DNA of 64,000 nt from Candidatus Altimarinota bacterium (GTDB taxonomy: Bacteria > Patescibacteriota > Gracilibacteria > BD1-5 > UBA2023). The stretch is from contig JAQUEK010000004.1 of the NCBI GenBank assembly GCA_028685185.1, positions 100,052 to 164,051 on the forward strand, written 5' to 3'. The notes under the pieces are model-generated. The model was not told the DNA's origin, did no database searches, and saw only the letters and a list, made by a program, of their open reading frames with translations. Shown here piece after piece: positions 1 to 10,703 of the stretch. Position 1 is the first letter of the stretch. Every line of letters begins with the position of its first letter. Both the position numbers and the translations under genes were made by a program.

Positions 1-1511
1 AGAGACATGAATGTCTCATCGATTGTTTCAACTCAATCGATATCAAGATCTCACATATGGCTGAATGATAGCACTATCTTTATTTTCTTGTCTATCAATT
101 CAAGATGATGTATATTTTTTTCCTGATTAAGATAATTCAATCATCCAGAGAATTTCAATAATATGATATCTCAATCTTTTTGATCATTATGTATGTAGTG
201 ACCTAAATCCAGTTTCTCATGAAACTTGCTGTTTCTGAAAAGTGATATTTTCGCTCAAGAAGAAGTAATTCTCTTTAAATAAGCAATAAGCGCGATTGCA
301 GTTCATATGACGATTCAGAAAGTAGGATCTTCAACAACAGTAAAGAAAGCAGTGATTATTGCAACATAAAAAGCTCAATGCTGCATGCTATATAATTTTT
401 TCAGATGCTTTATATCGATAAGACCTATGGCAATATTTATAAGTATCGCGGCTATTATCGGATATGGCAAAAACAGGAATCAGTTATTGAAGAAAAGCAG
501 AGAAAAAAGCAGAGTGAACAATCATGCTAAAAATGCCGAATATCTACTCTTACCTCATGCATTTATATTCAATGCAGTCCTTACAAAAACAGCGGTCACT
601 GGCAATCATCCGAATAATCCAGATGCGATATTGGACATTCACAGACCGAAAACCTCTTTTTCCCTTGAAAATTTAACCTTCGTTATGGTTTGGGCTATTT
701 TGGCAGATATGATTGTTTCAAGTATTGCAATTATCGCAACTATTATTGAAACGCTTATGACTTTCCTGAATATATCCATGAAATCACTGAAATCTTTGAT
801 ACGGATAGCTGAAAATATATTCTGGAAAGGAGAAAAACTCATTCATTTGTACTGATCTGACAGAAGCCTTATACTAGGCAGGTAACCTCATTTTATGGCA
901 TATCAGAATAATACTCATGCTATTGTAAGAACTATTACCGCAGGAAAATTCGGATATTTTTTCTTTGTGAAAAGAAGGAATATGAATCATACAAGAAACA
1001 TTGCGAAAGCGCTCAGATTTACGCTTCAGAGATTCAAAAAAGTCTGCCAAAGTCAGATATAGATTTTCTCAGACGGTTTCAATACCAATCATAATGCGGC
1101 ATTGAATTGTCATACTGCAATGGTTATTCAAACTCAGATCAAGAATCAATGCAAGGCAGTTGTCGGAATCAATGTGATATATTTTGTGATCTTAAGCCAA
1201 TATACTATCATGATTATTATTCATGAGAAAATAGCTATGAAAGGCAGTAGCCAAGGTCAGTTGATAAGCGAAAATGAAAGCAATATTCATGACAATGCAC
1301 CTGCAGCTCAGAAAATATTATATTTGCTTGATGCAAAAATCGCGGCGATCATTCATCCCCAAATTCAAGTCAGCAATCATTGCAAAGGAGAAGCACCGGA
1401 TGCAACTGCAAGTGAAATCGATAAAGGTATATTTATCATTGCAACTGAAAGTCATGACTTCCAATTGCTCTTTAAATTAGATAAAACTTGTGTCTTATTC
1501 ATAATATTCAT
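1..1511 (-). CDS. SulP-family anion transporter with STAS domain (C-terminus cut by window edge)
   Basis: Membrane anion permease of the SulP/SLC26 family (sulfate, bicarbonate or other anion; the substrate cannot be told from sequence). About 503 residues are visible. The N-terminus, LKSNWKSGLSVAMINIPLSI then ASGASP, fits the SulP start, and GGLPVTAVFVRTALNINAGG near residue 290 is the classic SulP signature. Many hydrophobic helices follow. A cytoplasmic STAS-like part begins around residue 430 (DGDIILLKFSGGLNYLN) and runs off the edge. The start is ATG at 1509-1511, with an in-frame ATG three codons on. Most glycines, including those of the signature, are UGA. It lies downstream of, and on the same strand as, the surface-protein operon but is separated from it by a terminator. 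Confidence 0.9.
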
Positions 1512-1716
1512 CTTAAAATATAAAATACATAAAAAGTATCTCATATCAAAATTTTGTATAACATATCGTTAATATGTTCCTGCAAAATCTTGATATATGC
1601 TCTGCTTTATGGCAAGAGGTCAGAAGAATAGTTTTTTTTTCATAAAAATCAACTAAAAAATCGTTTTAATAACAAAAAAGGCCTTTTTACGAAAGGCCTT
1701 TTTTGAATATTAAGAT
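1512..1716. other. Intergenic region upstream of sulP
   Basis: About 205 bases, AT-rich. It holds the terminator at 1674-1704 and a small inverted repeat near 1559-1577 (AACATAT/ATATGTT), which could be an operator or a weak hairpin. No gene is supported here. Confidence 0.5.
1674..1704 (-). terminator. Rho-independent terminator after the repeat surface protein
   Basis: AAAAAAGGCC and GGCCTTTTTT arms flank a short loop, with a T-run in the minus direction. It sits 13 bases after the TAG of the 936-aa surface protein and before sulP. Confidence 0.85.
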
Positions 1717-4527
1717 CTATTTTGCAACTCTGAATAAATTAAATTGCTTTATAAAATTCGATAAAAGCGGTGGTGGATTCTTCAATGCTCTCAATGAATA
1801 ATTTATCATCACTCATGTAGAGATAGAATGATATCATTCAGTAGCCCTTATATATGCCCTATTATCGACAAGATTTCAAGAATCTCAATATAGTCATCAG
1901 TCAACAACCAATTGGTTAGTCGTGTTTGTATTTTCATTAGAAACTATGCTTCAGCTTAAAGTCATGAATACTCATGATATTTTTTTAACATCATTTGAAA
2001 TCCTGATATCTCATTCCTTAACTATGAATGCCCAACTTGCGTCCTTATCAGAATAACTGATATTATTGTTTATTATCAAATCTCACTTCTCTAGAATTAT
2101 AGTTCTCTTACCTGAAAGACTTAAATCTCAATTGATTGCAAGATCACTATTATTTCATATCAGTTTCACATTGTTGTTTTTTCCAAAGTTAAACGATGTA
2201 TTCGCCAAAAAAACATTCAAATCAATTTGAGAGCCTATATTATATGGATAATGAGGAAGTAAGTTCTTGGTTATATTTGAGAACTCTTGCTTCTCAGAAA
2301 CATAATCGCTATAAGAAGAATTTACGACATTTGAATCATCTGTATAATAAAGTCATCATAACCTTTGGTTTATATCGGCTATATTTGTTTGTGAATTTAT
2401 TGAAGATACAACGAAATTTCATTTTTTTAGATTTGCGATGAATTCTCAGGTATTGATTATATCCAAATTATATCATGCTGGCTTAAAAACAAATGCGCTT
2501 CATCATGAGATGTTCGAGATTGCGGATTTTGCAACCCTTATAGGCATAGCCTCCTCAAGATATGAGATACTCGCAAAAAACGTATTAGCACTGGATGAAG
2601 GAGGATAATGTGTACTGGTTTGTTCATATATTGAAGAAATCGGATTTCATTTGAATTCAGACAAATCATGTCAGTCAAATATTTCAATTGACGGATCCTT
2701 ATGTCTTACCTCATATGTTCAATCTGGCTTTAGAAACCATATGTCTCATACATAGTATGAAGAGTCGAGTGGTTTGCTAACTTCTCATGTTGCAGGTCAT
2801 GTTATCAAAGAAGAATTATCCTTTACTATCGCAGTTTTCCCTCAAAGATAATAATTACCTCAATTTCAGTCAAAATATAACTTATCTGTATCCATAAACA
2901 ATCTGACTCAGTTTCAAATGATTGTCTTATGGATTGAAATATCCACAGGATAACCGACTCAAGGATTTGTCTTTATCTTGAACAAAGCATTTCAAGATGT
3001 TCAAGCCGGTGCTGTCGTCAATTCCTTACAATCGATATCACAAGAATATCAAGGCTGTCAATTATTCGATCATTGATCACATGTCTCATTGATTCAGTCT
3101 GAATTCGGAATCTCAACGAATCAATCTCAACAATATGTTATAGTTCATGGTATCGTGGTTGTCCAGCTAGTAAGACATCCTGCATATCAGTTACATTTCC
3201 ATGTGGCAGAAAATTCCGTCAATACAAGTTCACTTGGGATAGATCATCAAGCACAAAGAAGAGCTGAATAGGTGGCATTGGTATAGTTTGTTGTAGTTAT
3301 CATTCAGTTCGAAAGATTCAGATTTGCTACGGATTCATTTCAGATTACACAGGAGAATAGCGGTGGAGAAGACCAGCTGGTAAGACATCCTGCATATCAA
3401 TCACAGCTCCATGTGGCTGAATTTCAAGTTATAGTAAGAACACTCGGAACAGATCATCAAGCACAAAGCAATGGTGCGTTTGTGGTATTTGTATAGTTTG
3501 TTGTTGTAATTGTTCAATTTAAAAGACCTAATGTGGTTGAGGATAGATTTCAGATGATACATGATCAACCTGGTGGTGGTGGAGGAGAAGACCAACTCGT
3601 AAGACATCCTGCATATCAATCACAGCTCCATGTGGCTGAATTTCAAGTTATAGTAAGAACACTCGGAACAGATCATCAAGCACAAAGCAATGGTGCGTTT
3701 GTGGCATTTGTATAGTTTGTTGTTGTGATTGTTCAGTTTGAAAGTCCCGATGTGGTTGAAGATAAATTTCAGATGATACATGATCAACCTGGTGGTGGAG
3801 GTGGTGGATTACTTATAGGCTGACAACTTGCATTACATCATGCTGTTCACCATCAAGCATGAGTAGTATCGTTGAAATCACAGACTTCTCATTCTGCTGA
3901 ATCGATAACAGTATCTCAACAATAGCTCAAGTAAACATTCCAACATTCATTCGGATGCGTAATGACGCTTGACCATATCCTGTTTGTCTGATCTGGTATA
4001 AAAACCGTTGGTCAGGCTCAACCTCAGACCGGTTCACGATAGAAATAACCAGTTGGAGTATTTCAAGAAGATTTTCAGATTTCAGTCTTGTATCATATAT
4101 TATATACAAATTGTGCTACCGGGGCACTTGGATTAGGAACGGATGGTTTGCTTATGACACAATCATTATTCGCAAAAGCGATTATCCATCTCATACCTCA
4201 AGGGCTGACACTACTAACTCTTCATCATAATGGAGGAGTCCATCATAAAGCACTCGAACAATTCGGGCTTAATGATCAGCTTTCCCTTGACCAAACTTTG
4301 ACTTGGGAATCTCAGTTGCTTATAAAGCTCAATCATGGTGTTCTCATCATATCCAAAGGATATATGTTTCTGGTATTGCTTCATGTAGGTAAATAATACC
4401 TTTCATTCGTATTATCTCAGGGACAGCTGTTTTCAAATGTTGAGGAAACGGCTGGATTTATGGCATAAGCATTGAAACTTATACTCATCGCTGACAATAG
4501 AAGCAATAATTTAATTTTATTCATCAT
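1717..4527 (-). CDS. Secreted Cys-rich repeat surface protein (936 aa)
   Basis: Unknown function, predicted to be cell-surface. It starts with a signal peptide (MMNKIKLLLLLSAM then a small-residue stretch ending NAYA). Around residue 200 is a Cys-rich motif CGDTVIDSAEGEVCD with NASC, like the CGDG..GE.CDDGN repeats (DUF4215-like) common in secreted proteins. A proline run leads into three tandem repeats of 70-73 residues (about 232-452), each with LLCAGGSVPS and ATWSCDGYAGC. The C-terminal 480 residues are polar with many UGA-Gly codons and end LLSNFIKQFNLFRVAK. The ATG ATG start (4527 or 4524) overlaps the end of the 54-aa gene by 11 nt, so the two are probably translationally coupled. Confidence 0.8.
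3171..3815 (-). repeat. Three tandem ~210-219 bp repeats inside the surface protein gene
   Basis: Units begin at about 3171, 3381 and 3600 on the plus strand (shared string TAAGACATCC). The second and third units (plus-strand order) are almost identical over roughly 105 bases in a row; the first has diverged. All three stay in the reading frame of the minus-strand protein, so this is a coding repeat, recently duplicated, and not a CRISPR or intergenic array. Confidence 0.9.
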
Positions 4528-4681
4528 CTTGATTAATTGATTTAAAATCTATATTTAGAGGCTTTGAACGGTCTAGCGCGGGTTTTTTCTCTTCAGAAAA
4601 ATAATTGAAGGCAAAATATAATGCGAATATCAGAACTAACAGGCCGATAATTGTAAAAACTATATTATAGTATCTTTTCAT
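4517..4681 (-). CDS. Small single-pass membrane protein (54 aa)
   Basis: Not a family I recognise. MKRYYNIVFTIIGLLVLIF begins a transmembrane segment at about residues 7-28, followed by a charged tail (SEEKKPALDRSKP) ending NQDDE. The gene starts 25 nt after the 1398-aa gene stops, and its TAA overlaps the ATGATG start of the surface protein. That gapless layout suggests one operon in which this could be a membrane link or signal-anchor partner for the other two products; this role is inference. The frame has only UAA as terminator and contains no UGA codon. Confidence 0.7.
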   Translation of the reverse strand: MKRYYNIVFTIIGLLVLIFALYFAFNYFSEEKKPALDRSKPLNIDFKSINQDDE

Positions 4682-4706
4682 ATGATTGCAAAATTATTAA
4701 TTATGG

Positions 4707-7700
4707 CTATTCATCATTTTGGTTTCAATCTATATCGATCGGACCATCTCATCATCCTGTCTGTGATTCTGCTCATGAAGCCTTTTTATTGAAATTACCT
4801 TCAATCAAAGTTCCTCACACAGTAAGCTGATCTGCATTATTTTTCTCCTTTGCAGGCTTATAGAATGAACCCTTTCAGAACACAGGCAATCAAGGTATGA
4901 TCTCTGAAGATTTGTATCCTGGTATATCTAGTGAGAATTTCATGTTATTTATCATGATTGCAGAATTCTGACAAGTGCTCCATCTTACAAAAGACAGATT
5001 AAACGTTCATTTCAGTCAGATATCATTATTCTTTCATTTCAATGCATCGTTCATCACCTTTATCTTCTGATTATCATCCTTTATATTATCCATTTTTTCA
5101 ACAAGATCCTTATAATTCTTGTTGTTTTGCGGATCTGCCTTAATCTGAGCTTTGATTTGGTCAAACTTTGATATAAGAACCCTATTAGGTATCTTATCAA
5201 CATATTCAAGTTTATTTCATGAATTATCCATGCTCTTTTCAGAACCGGCATGAAGCTCAACATTTCAATATATCGGAACCACGCTATGGAATCATTTTCT
5301 TGATTTTCATCCTTTTGTCGGAACCTTTTGAGTAAAATTCACGAACACTATTGCATTTTCAACTGTCTTGGTGACTTTTCATTCGCTTTGATTCTTAACA
5401 TCATTGCTTGAATCATAGTCATCCTGTGCTCTCTTGTAATCTCATAAATCAAAATTCGGTATGAATTTTCTCATGTTTGCGATTTCAGCTTTTTTCACGT
5501 GATCAATGACATCATCCTTTCAATCTCTGATCTGATCGACCCTGAAATTCTTCTTCAATCATAATTTCCTTCTTTCTTTCTTTGCCCAAGGTGTATCTTT
5601 CTTAAGCTCATTCATGAATCTCAATCTCCAATCTCATGCAGTATCTCATAACATGCTCATCATGACTTGCTTTTTCTTTTCCATATCATCAGGATTTACG
5701 CTGTTGCAGTAAGCTATGATATCCTTGCTCTTTGATTTTGGCAATTCTTTAAGGAATGCTCAGAATTGTTTCCAAGGGCTTTCCGCATCTCAACTTATAT
5801 ACATTTCAGAAAGAAGATTTTGGAATTTCAAGAAGCTTGACTTATATCTGTCAGAATTCTCTATCTTGTCGCTAAGTTTTTTTATGAGTTCCCTATCATT
5901 GAAATTATCTATCTTTGATTCAAAATTATATGATGATCAAGAAACCTCAACTTCTGATGTTCTTGTTGGCATTGCAATATCTCTATTTATTTCCTTTCCA
6001 TATGAAACATCTCAATATTTTGCTCAATTAATAAGGAAATATGATTCTGAAGATCTATTGTTAGAATCTTTTTCTGCAAAAAATATCTTTTTGATATCTC
6101 AGCTTATATATATCTCTTTTCAATCCTTGGATTCCTCAATCTGGATATCTTTAGATGCGTAAAAATTTTTGATCGGTCATGTATATCTGAATACTGTATA
6201 TTCCTTTTCTCCTTTTTTCAATACAGTTTTTTCAAATCCTGCTTTTTTGAAATCAGCCTCTGTGGGCTCTTTCGCATTTATCGAAGCGCTTTCGATCTGA
6301 TCTTGGCTTGCTGAATCATTTGAATCCTTGAATTCCTGATTCCTGAATTGGATATTCAGTCATAGGAAGCTTGCCCAAGTTCAGAAATTGAATAATGAAA
6401 GTATCACTCATACAGTTAATCATGAGATATTCCATCATTCATTTTTAGCATATAGTTCATTTGTGAAATATGTAACAGTGGAATTTTGCAATTTTTGGAG
6501 AAGCCTTTGATCAAGTTTCGGATTTCAGGTTTTGAATTCATTGAAATATTCTTCAAAGCTTTTGAAAAACACATCAATCTGCTTACTTATCTTTTCATCT
6601 CATTTTTCATTGAATTGTTTCTTTACATTATCCCTATCTATAATAAGGTTATTTGTTTTAGGATCTATCTTTATGTTTTTAAGAAGATCTCTGGTTTTTA
6701 CTATTTCTCTTTCGATTGCCTTATTCTTATCATTCCAGTTAAGTTCGACATGTGCTCAGACTGACACTAGACTCAGAGAGACTCAAGGCACTACAGTAAG
6801 ATTTCAATCTACCTTTTCGGCGGTTCAGATTTTTTCCTTATTCATATCCTTTGCTGTCATTGCATAATTTGCAGAAACATATGGTATGAAATTTGCGATT
6901 CACACATTTACAGAAGCTGTCTTATCCTGATTCTGATAAACTCTCTTTGAAACATAGAATCAAAGGATTCATTTATAGTTTTTCATATCAAGTCAGTTTA
7001 TGATCTGACCTATGATATCTCATCCTTTCGGCGTATCTCAATGTACATTGATCGCTCATCAGAATAATCAGAAATTCATTTCTGAACTTTGGATCAGCGT
7101 TCATTTTATAAGATCCTTTATCCTTTGCAGATCTCATTCATTTTCAGCTTTAGGTAATCCATATTTCTCTTTCAATTCTCATAATCTCTTTTTGATGATT
7201 TCTTCATTTTGCTTATCATTCAATAGCTTATCTATGTCATTTTCCAATTTCTCCTCATATGTAAGCTCATTCTTCATGAAATCCTTTTCTGTTCAATCCA
7301 AGATGGCATAATATCAATCAAGGTTTCAATTCTTACCCATCTTTGTCATTTTCTCGACAAGCTTTCAATAAAATGACTCTTTTATCTTCAATAATTCATC
7401 TCTTGTGGTTTCTGGTTTTATCTCTTTAACTCCAAGTCTTTTTAAAAGAACATTGAAATCCTGAACCGTTTTGAATTTATTGGATAATGAATCTTTCATG
7501 AATGTCTCAGAGATATGTTGTCATTGGACCATATCTCAACCTATGAATGCCAAGTACCATTTTCTTTCAAATTTATTCAATGTCTCAACTTTTCCGTCGG
7601 CATCCCTATCTGACATGAAATTGATTATAAATTCTGGATTTGTAACATTTAGCTTATCAGCTTCATACTTGCTATCACTTAATCTGACCCTGAATCATTC

Positions 7701-8903
7701 TGCTTTTACGCTTTCCATGAAATTATTTATAGGACCTTTCTTTATTCTGGCTATCTTTTTCTTGAATTCAGGATCCTCATTGTATTTTTTTGATAATTTG
7801 ATGATTTGTTCTTGTTCAGCACTTCTTAATCACCATGTATTTTTGGATTCATATCATTTGTCTATCCATTTTTCGATTTCGTTTCATTTAATGTTATCGA
7901 TATTTTTAATGAATGAGCTAAGATTAATCTCATCAAAATCCTTGTTTTCCAAATGTAGGTAGCTTCAGAAAATCTCATTTAGTTCGATTTCTGCTGGAAT
8001 TTTCTCAGATTCGCTTTTTGTCTGGGACTTATCTGCTGAAGATTCAGCTTTTTTTATGGAATCGATATCTACCATGACTTTTGAATTGCCTGGAATTATG
8101 GTTCATTCTATTCAATATCTTCCCTTAAAATCAAATATCTTTGTTATCTTAAGTTTTTTCTTTTCTTTTGAATGATCGAAATAATCAACTTCCTCTCAGA
8201 CCTTGAATGTTTTTCATTCAAAAGATACTGATTCTAATACTCATTCGATTATCCTTGGGTTTGAAATATATTCATCGACTTTTTTCTTGAAGCTGACATC
8301 TTTTACATAAAGGCTTTTAAGATTATCCAATTGTCATAGTTCCAATCAACCGAAGTAACCTCATTTGTTTTTATATCAAGCAGTTTCCCATGCCTCAAAA
8401 GAAGATTCAGGAGCCTTTGATACTGCCAGAAGAGCTGTCGATAAATTAAGCCTTTTAATATCATCTTCATCAACTCAAAGATAAACGGCAAATTTCTTTA
8501 CTGTTTCCTTTTCCTGTAATTCTGTTATCTGTTCTTTTAATCCTGTCAGAGCTTTTCCTACCTCTTTGCTAGTAGCGAATACTTCTTTAAGATTATCTAA
8601 GCAAGCTTGGCTATTATCACAAACCAACTTCTTATCACTGTCATATTCATCTTTTATAGTATTTAATTGTCATACCATTCAGCTGATATAATCCAAAACA
8701 TCTTTCGGAACACTTTCTCAAGTTTTCTTCTTGTCCTCTATGAATTTCTTAACATCCTTAAGGTTTGCTATGAAATCATTAGTAAGTGCACTTGAACTTT
8801 CTTTTAGCTCTTTAAGTTCGATCTTATCATTTTTATTGATATCAACTTTTGATACTACATCCTTTAAAGATTGTATAGAATCTTTTTTTGTTTGTTCTGC
8901 CAT
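4707..8903 (-). CDS. Giant Lys/Glu-rich protein of unknown function (1398 aa)
   Basis: An uninterrupted 1399-codon frame under table 25 (dozens of UGA-Gly codons; TAG stop at 4707-4709). No signal peptide: it starts MAEQTKKDSIQSLKDVV. Two EF-hand-like calcium loops are visible, DINKNDKIELKE at about residues 21-32 and DRDADGKVETLNKFE near residue 450. The mid-part has a more hydrophobic glycine-rich stretch (NISGLTVGVILSLFNFG, about residue 830) that could be a membrane hairpin. Otherwise it is highly charged with helical and coiled-coil character. I do not recognise the family. It is the first gene of a tight three-gene set with the 54-aa membrane protein and the secreted repeat protein, so it may act in making or displaying the latter. 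Confidence 0.75.
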
Positions 8904-8983
8904 AAAATTTGCATTAATAAATATTTGTTTTTATATTCCCTTAAAGGTTATCATATTTTTGAAATATGTGCAAATTTCCAACT

Positions 8984-9012
8984 AAAAAAGAGAGTTGACA
9001 ACTCTCTTTTTT
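8984..9012 (-). terminator. Rho-independent terminator after the anchored surface protein
   Basis: Perfect palindrome AAAAAAGAGAGTTG-A-CAACTCTCTTTTTT. It lies 23 bases after the stop of the minus-strand gene 9035-9895 and upstream of the 1398-aa gene, separating the two transcripts. Confidence 0.85.
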
Positions 9013-9034
9013 AGTATTTTGATATTAATATGAA

Positions 9035-9895
9035 TTAAGCTTTTTTCCTTAATTTTACAAAACCGAATGCTATTGAAAAAGCAAGAAGTAATAGTATGTA
9101 TAATTCAGGTCAAGTCTTTACTTTTGTTATTTCCTTCGGTTGTGGAACTGGAGCTTTAGCAGCTTGAGCTCATGCAAGGTAAGCAATACATTCAACATGG
9201 TTCAATGTTGTTCATTCCTTTCAAGACTCGTCAATATTATGGTAAGTTATAGGCATCTTCAAAAGTCATGCAATTTCTCATTCCTTAATATCAGTTGAAT
9301 CCATAACATAAGTAGCTCATAGACCTCATTCAATAAAATTTACAGTTTTTCATCATTCAAGAAGAAATTCCTGTTTTCAGCTTCATGTCTTAGAATCAGT
9401 CCAAACTATCTCATCAGAGAACTTCCAAAATTTTGAAGAATCTTCTGGATTTGATATCCATTTTGTTCAGTTTCATCCAAGATTAACCAATTCAGGCATT
9501 GTCTGCTCATCCTTGTAAATAACTTGTTCTCAAGTATTAGGATTTGTCCAACCATCTGTAAGATTAGTGATTTTCTCTCATACTATCTTTTTTCATCAGT
9601 CGAAACATTGATTACATGCATTTTGAGTGAAGTATTCTTTATCACAAGCAATTTCAGCATAATTAGATACACCTCATTTTGGTGCTAAAGCTTGTGCTGG
9701 AGTTTGGGATTCTCCGGAAACTGAATCAGCATCTGCTTCGATTCAAGCGTCTTGTGAAAGTGGATCAGCATCGTTAACTGCAGATACTGCAGAGTCAGAT
9801 GTAGATCATGTAGCTGTAGCTCCTGTTTCAGCAAAAGCGGAAAAAGATATAGCAGTTAAAGCTAAAGCCATAACTATATATTTTTTGTTTATCAT
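9035..9895 (-). CDS. Surface protein with signal peptide and C-terminal anchor (286 aa)
   Basis: Function unknown. It has a signal peptide (MINKKYIVMALALTAISFSA then FA-ETG), an alanine/serine-rich acidic stretch (about 25-65), a globular part with a C..C pair (ACNQCFDGG), and at the C-terminus KTGPE, a hydrophobic helix LYILLLLAFSIAFGF and a basic end KLRKKA. This tripartite tail is built like sortase or rhombosortase sorting signals, although TGPE is not the LPXTG consensus. It is followed by a strong terminator and preceded by a consensus promoter at 9942-9969, so it is probably monocistronic and well expressed. The glycines inspected mix UGA and GGN. Confidence 0.75.
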
Positions 9896-9921
9896 AATAT
9901 TATGAGATTAAATAAGTAAAT

Positions 9922-9943
9922 TCTCCGTGATAATCTCCGTGAT
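9922..9943. repeat. Tandem direct repeat TCTCCGTGAT in the 5' leader
   Basis: TCTCCGTGAT occurs twice (9922-9931 and 9934-9943) separated by two bases, directly downstream of the minus-strand -10 box and hence at the transcription start or in the leader of the anchored surface protein. It could be an operator for a repressor; that is inference. Confidence 0.6.
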
Positions 9944-9969
9944 TTTAGTTTTTATTAAGGTTTTGTCAA
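9942..9969 (-). promoter_or_regulatory. Sigma-70-type promoter for the anchored surface protein
   Basis: Read on the minus strand: TTGACA (9964-9969), 16-base spacer, TAAAAT (9942-9947). The start codon is about 47 bases downstream of the -10 box. Confidence 0.65.
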
Positions 9970-9987
9970 AAAAATGTTAAAAAATCT

Positions 9988-10014
9988 TTGTCAAAAAACA
10001 AAAATAGATATAAT
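9988..10014 (+). promoter_or_regulatory. Candidate promoter for frr
   Basis: TTGTCA (9988-9993), 15-base spacer, TATAAT (10009-10014), 47 bases before the frr ATG. It is divergent from the surface-protein promoter; the two -35 boxes are about 20 bases apart. Confidence 0.55.
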
Positions 10015-10061
10015 TGGAAAGATTTTTTAATCAATTTTGGCTTTAATAATAATTACAACAT

Positions 10062-10607
10062 ATGATTTGAAATATAAAAACAGACTTACAGAAAGCTGAA
10101 GAGCATCTTCATAACGAATTCAATAAGTTACAGGTCGGAAGAGCGAATCCAAGCCTTATAGAAGGGGTACATGTTAATGTGTATTGAGGGATTCAACCTC
10201 TTAAGAATGTAGCATCAGTCTCTGTCATGGATTCTCAGACATTATCGATCCAACCTTGGGATAAGTCGCTCATAAGAGATATCGACAAAGCTATAAGCGA
10301 TGCGTGACTATGACTTAATCCCCAGAACAACGGTGAAACCATTATGATAAAAATTCCTCTTCTTACAGAAGAAAGAAGAAAGGATCTTGTGAAGATCGCG
10401 AAAAAACTTGCTGAGGACTGAAAAATAGCCATAAGGAATATTAGGCAAGATTATCTTAAGAAGATAAAGAACGCCGAAACTAATAAAGAGATAAGTGAGG
10501 ATATATCAAAGCAGAATGAAAAGGATTTGCAGAAATATATAGATGAAGAAATTGAGAATATAGAGAAGATGTTGAAACATAAAGAAGAAGAGATAATGAA
10601 AATCTAA
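10062..10607 (+). CDS. frr: Ribosome recycling factor
   Basis: Cytosolic factor that, with EF-G, splits the post-termination ribosome and releases mRNA. The 181-aa length is normal (family about 185). The N-terminal helix carries [20 protein letters not shown], matching the conserved RRF motif (GRA.P.ll..i.V.YYG), and the C-terminal half has [20 protein letters not shown] and the NIRQD motif that marks the family. Several motif glycines are UGA. It heads the plus-strand cluster; a 10-bp hairpin follows it before the nucleotidase gene. Confidence 0.95.
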
Positions 10608-10637
10608 TAATCAGATATATTTACAAGAATTAAAATA

Positions 10638-10669
10638 TTCACCCTCCCTTTTTAAGAATGGAGGGTGAA
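10638..10669. other. Perfect 10-bp hairpin between frr and the nucleotidase gene
   Basis: TTCACCCTCC (10638-10647) pairs fully with GGAGGGTGAA (10660-10669) around a 12-base loop. There is no T-run after it, so it does not look like an ordinary intrinsic terminator. It might be an mRNA-stabilising or regulatory element in the leader of the next gene. Confidence 0.6.
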
Positions 10670-10703
10670 ACCAGTTCAAAACCATACCATAACCATAAAC
10701 AAT

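Noticed and set aside
385..1572. Plus-strand ORFs of 156 and 68 codons at the left edge
   Set aside because: They are antisense to the minus-strand SulP frame, which has clear family motifs; their own protein sequences show no recognisable domain.
3089..3715. Short plus-strand ORFs over the direct repeats, and the repeats as a CRISPR or tandem array
   Set aside because: The repeats are 210-219 bp without unique spacers, keep the minus-strand reading frame and encode Cys-rich repeats of a secreted protein.
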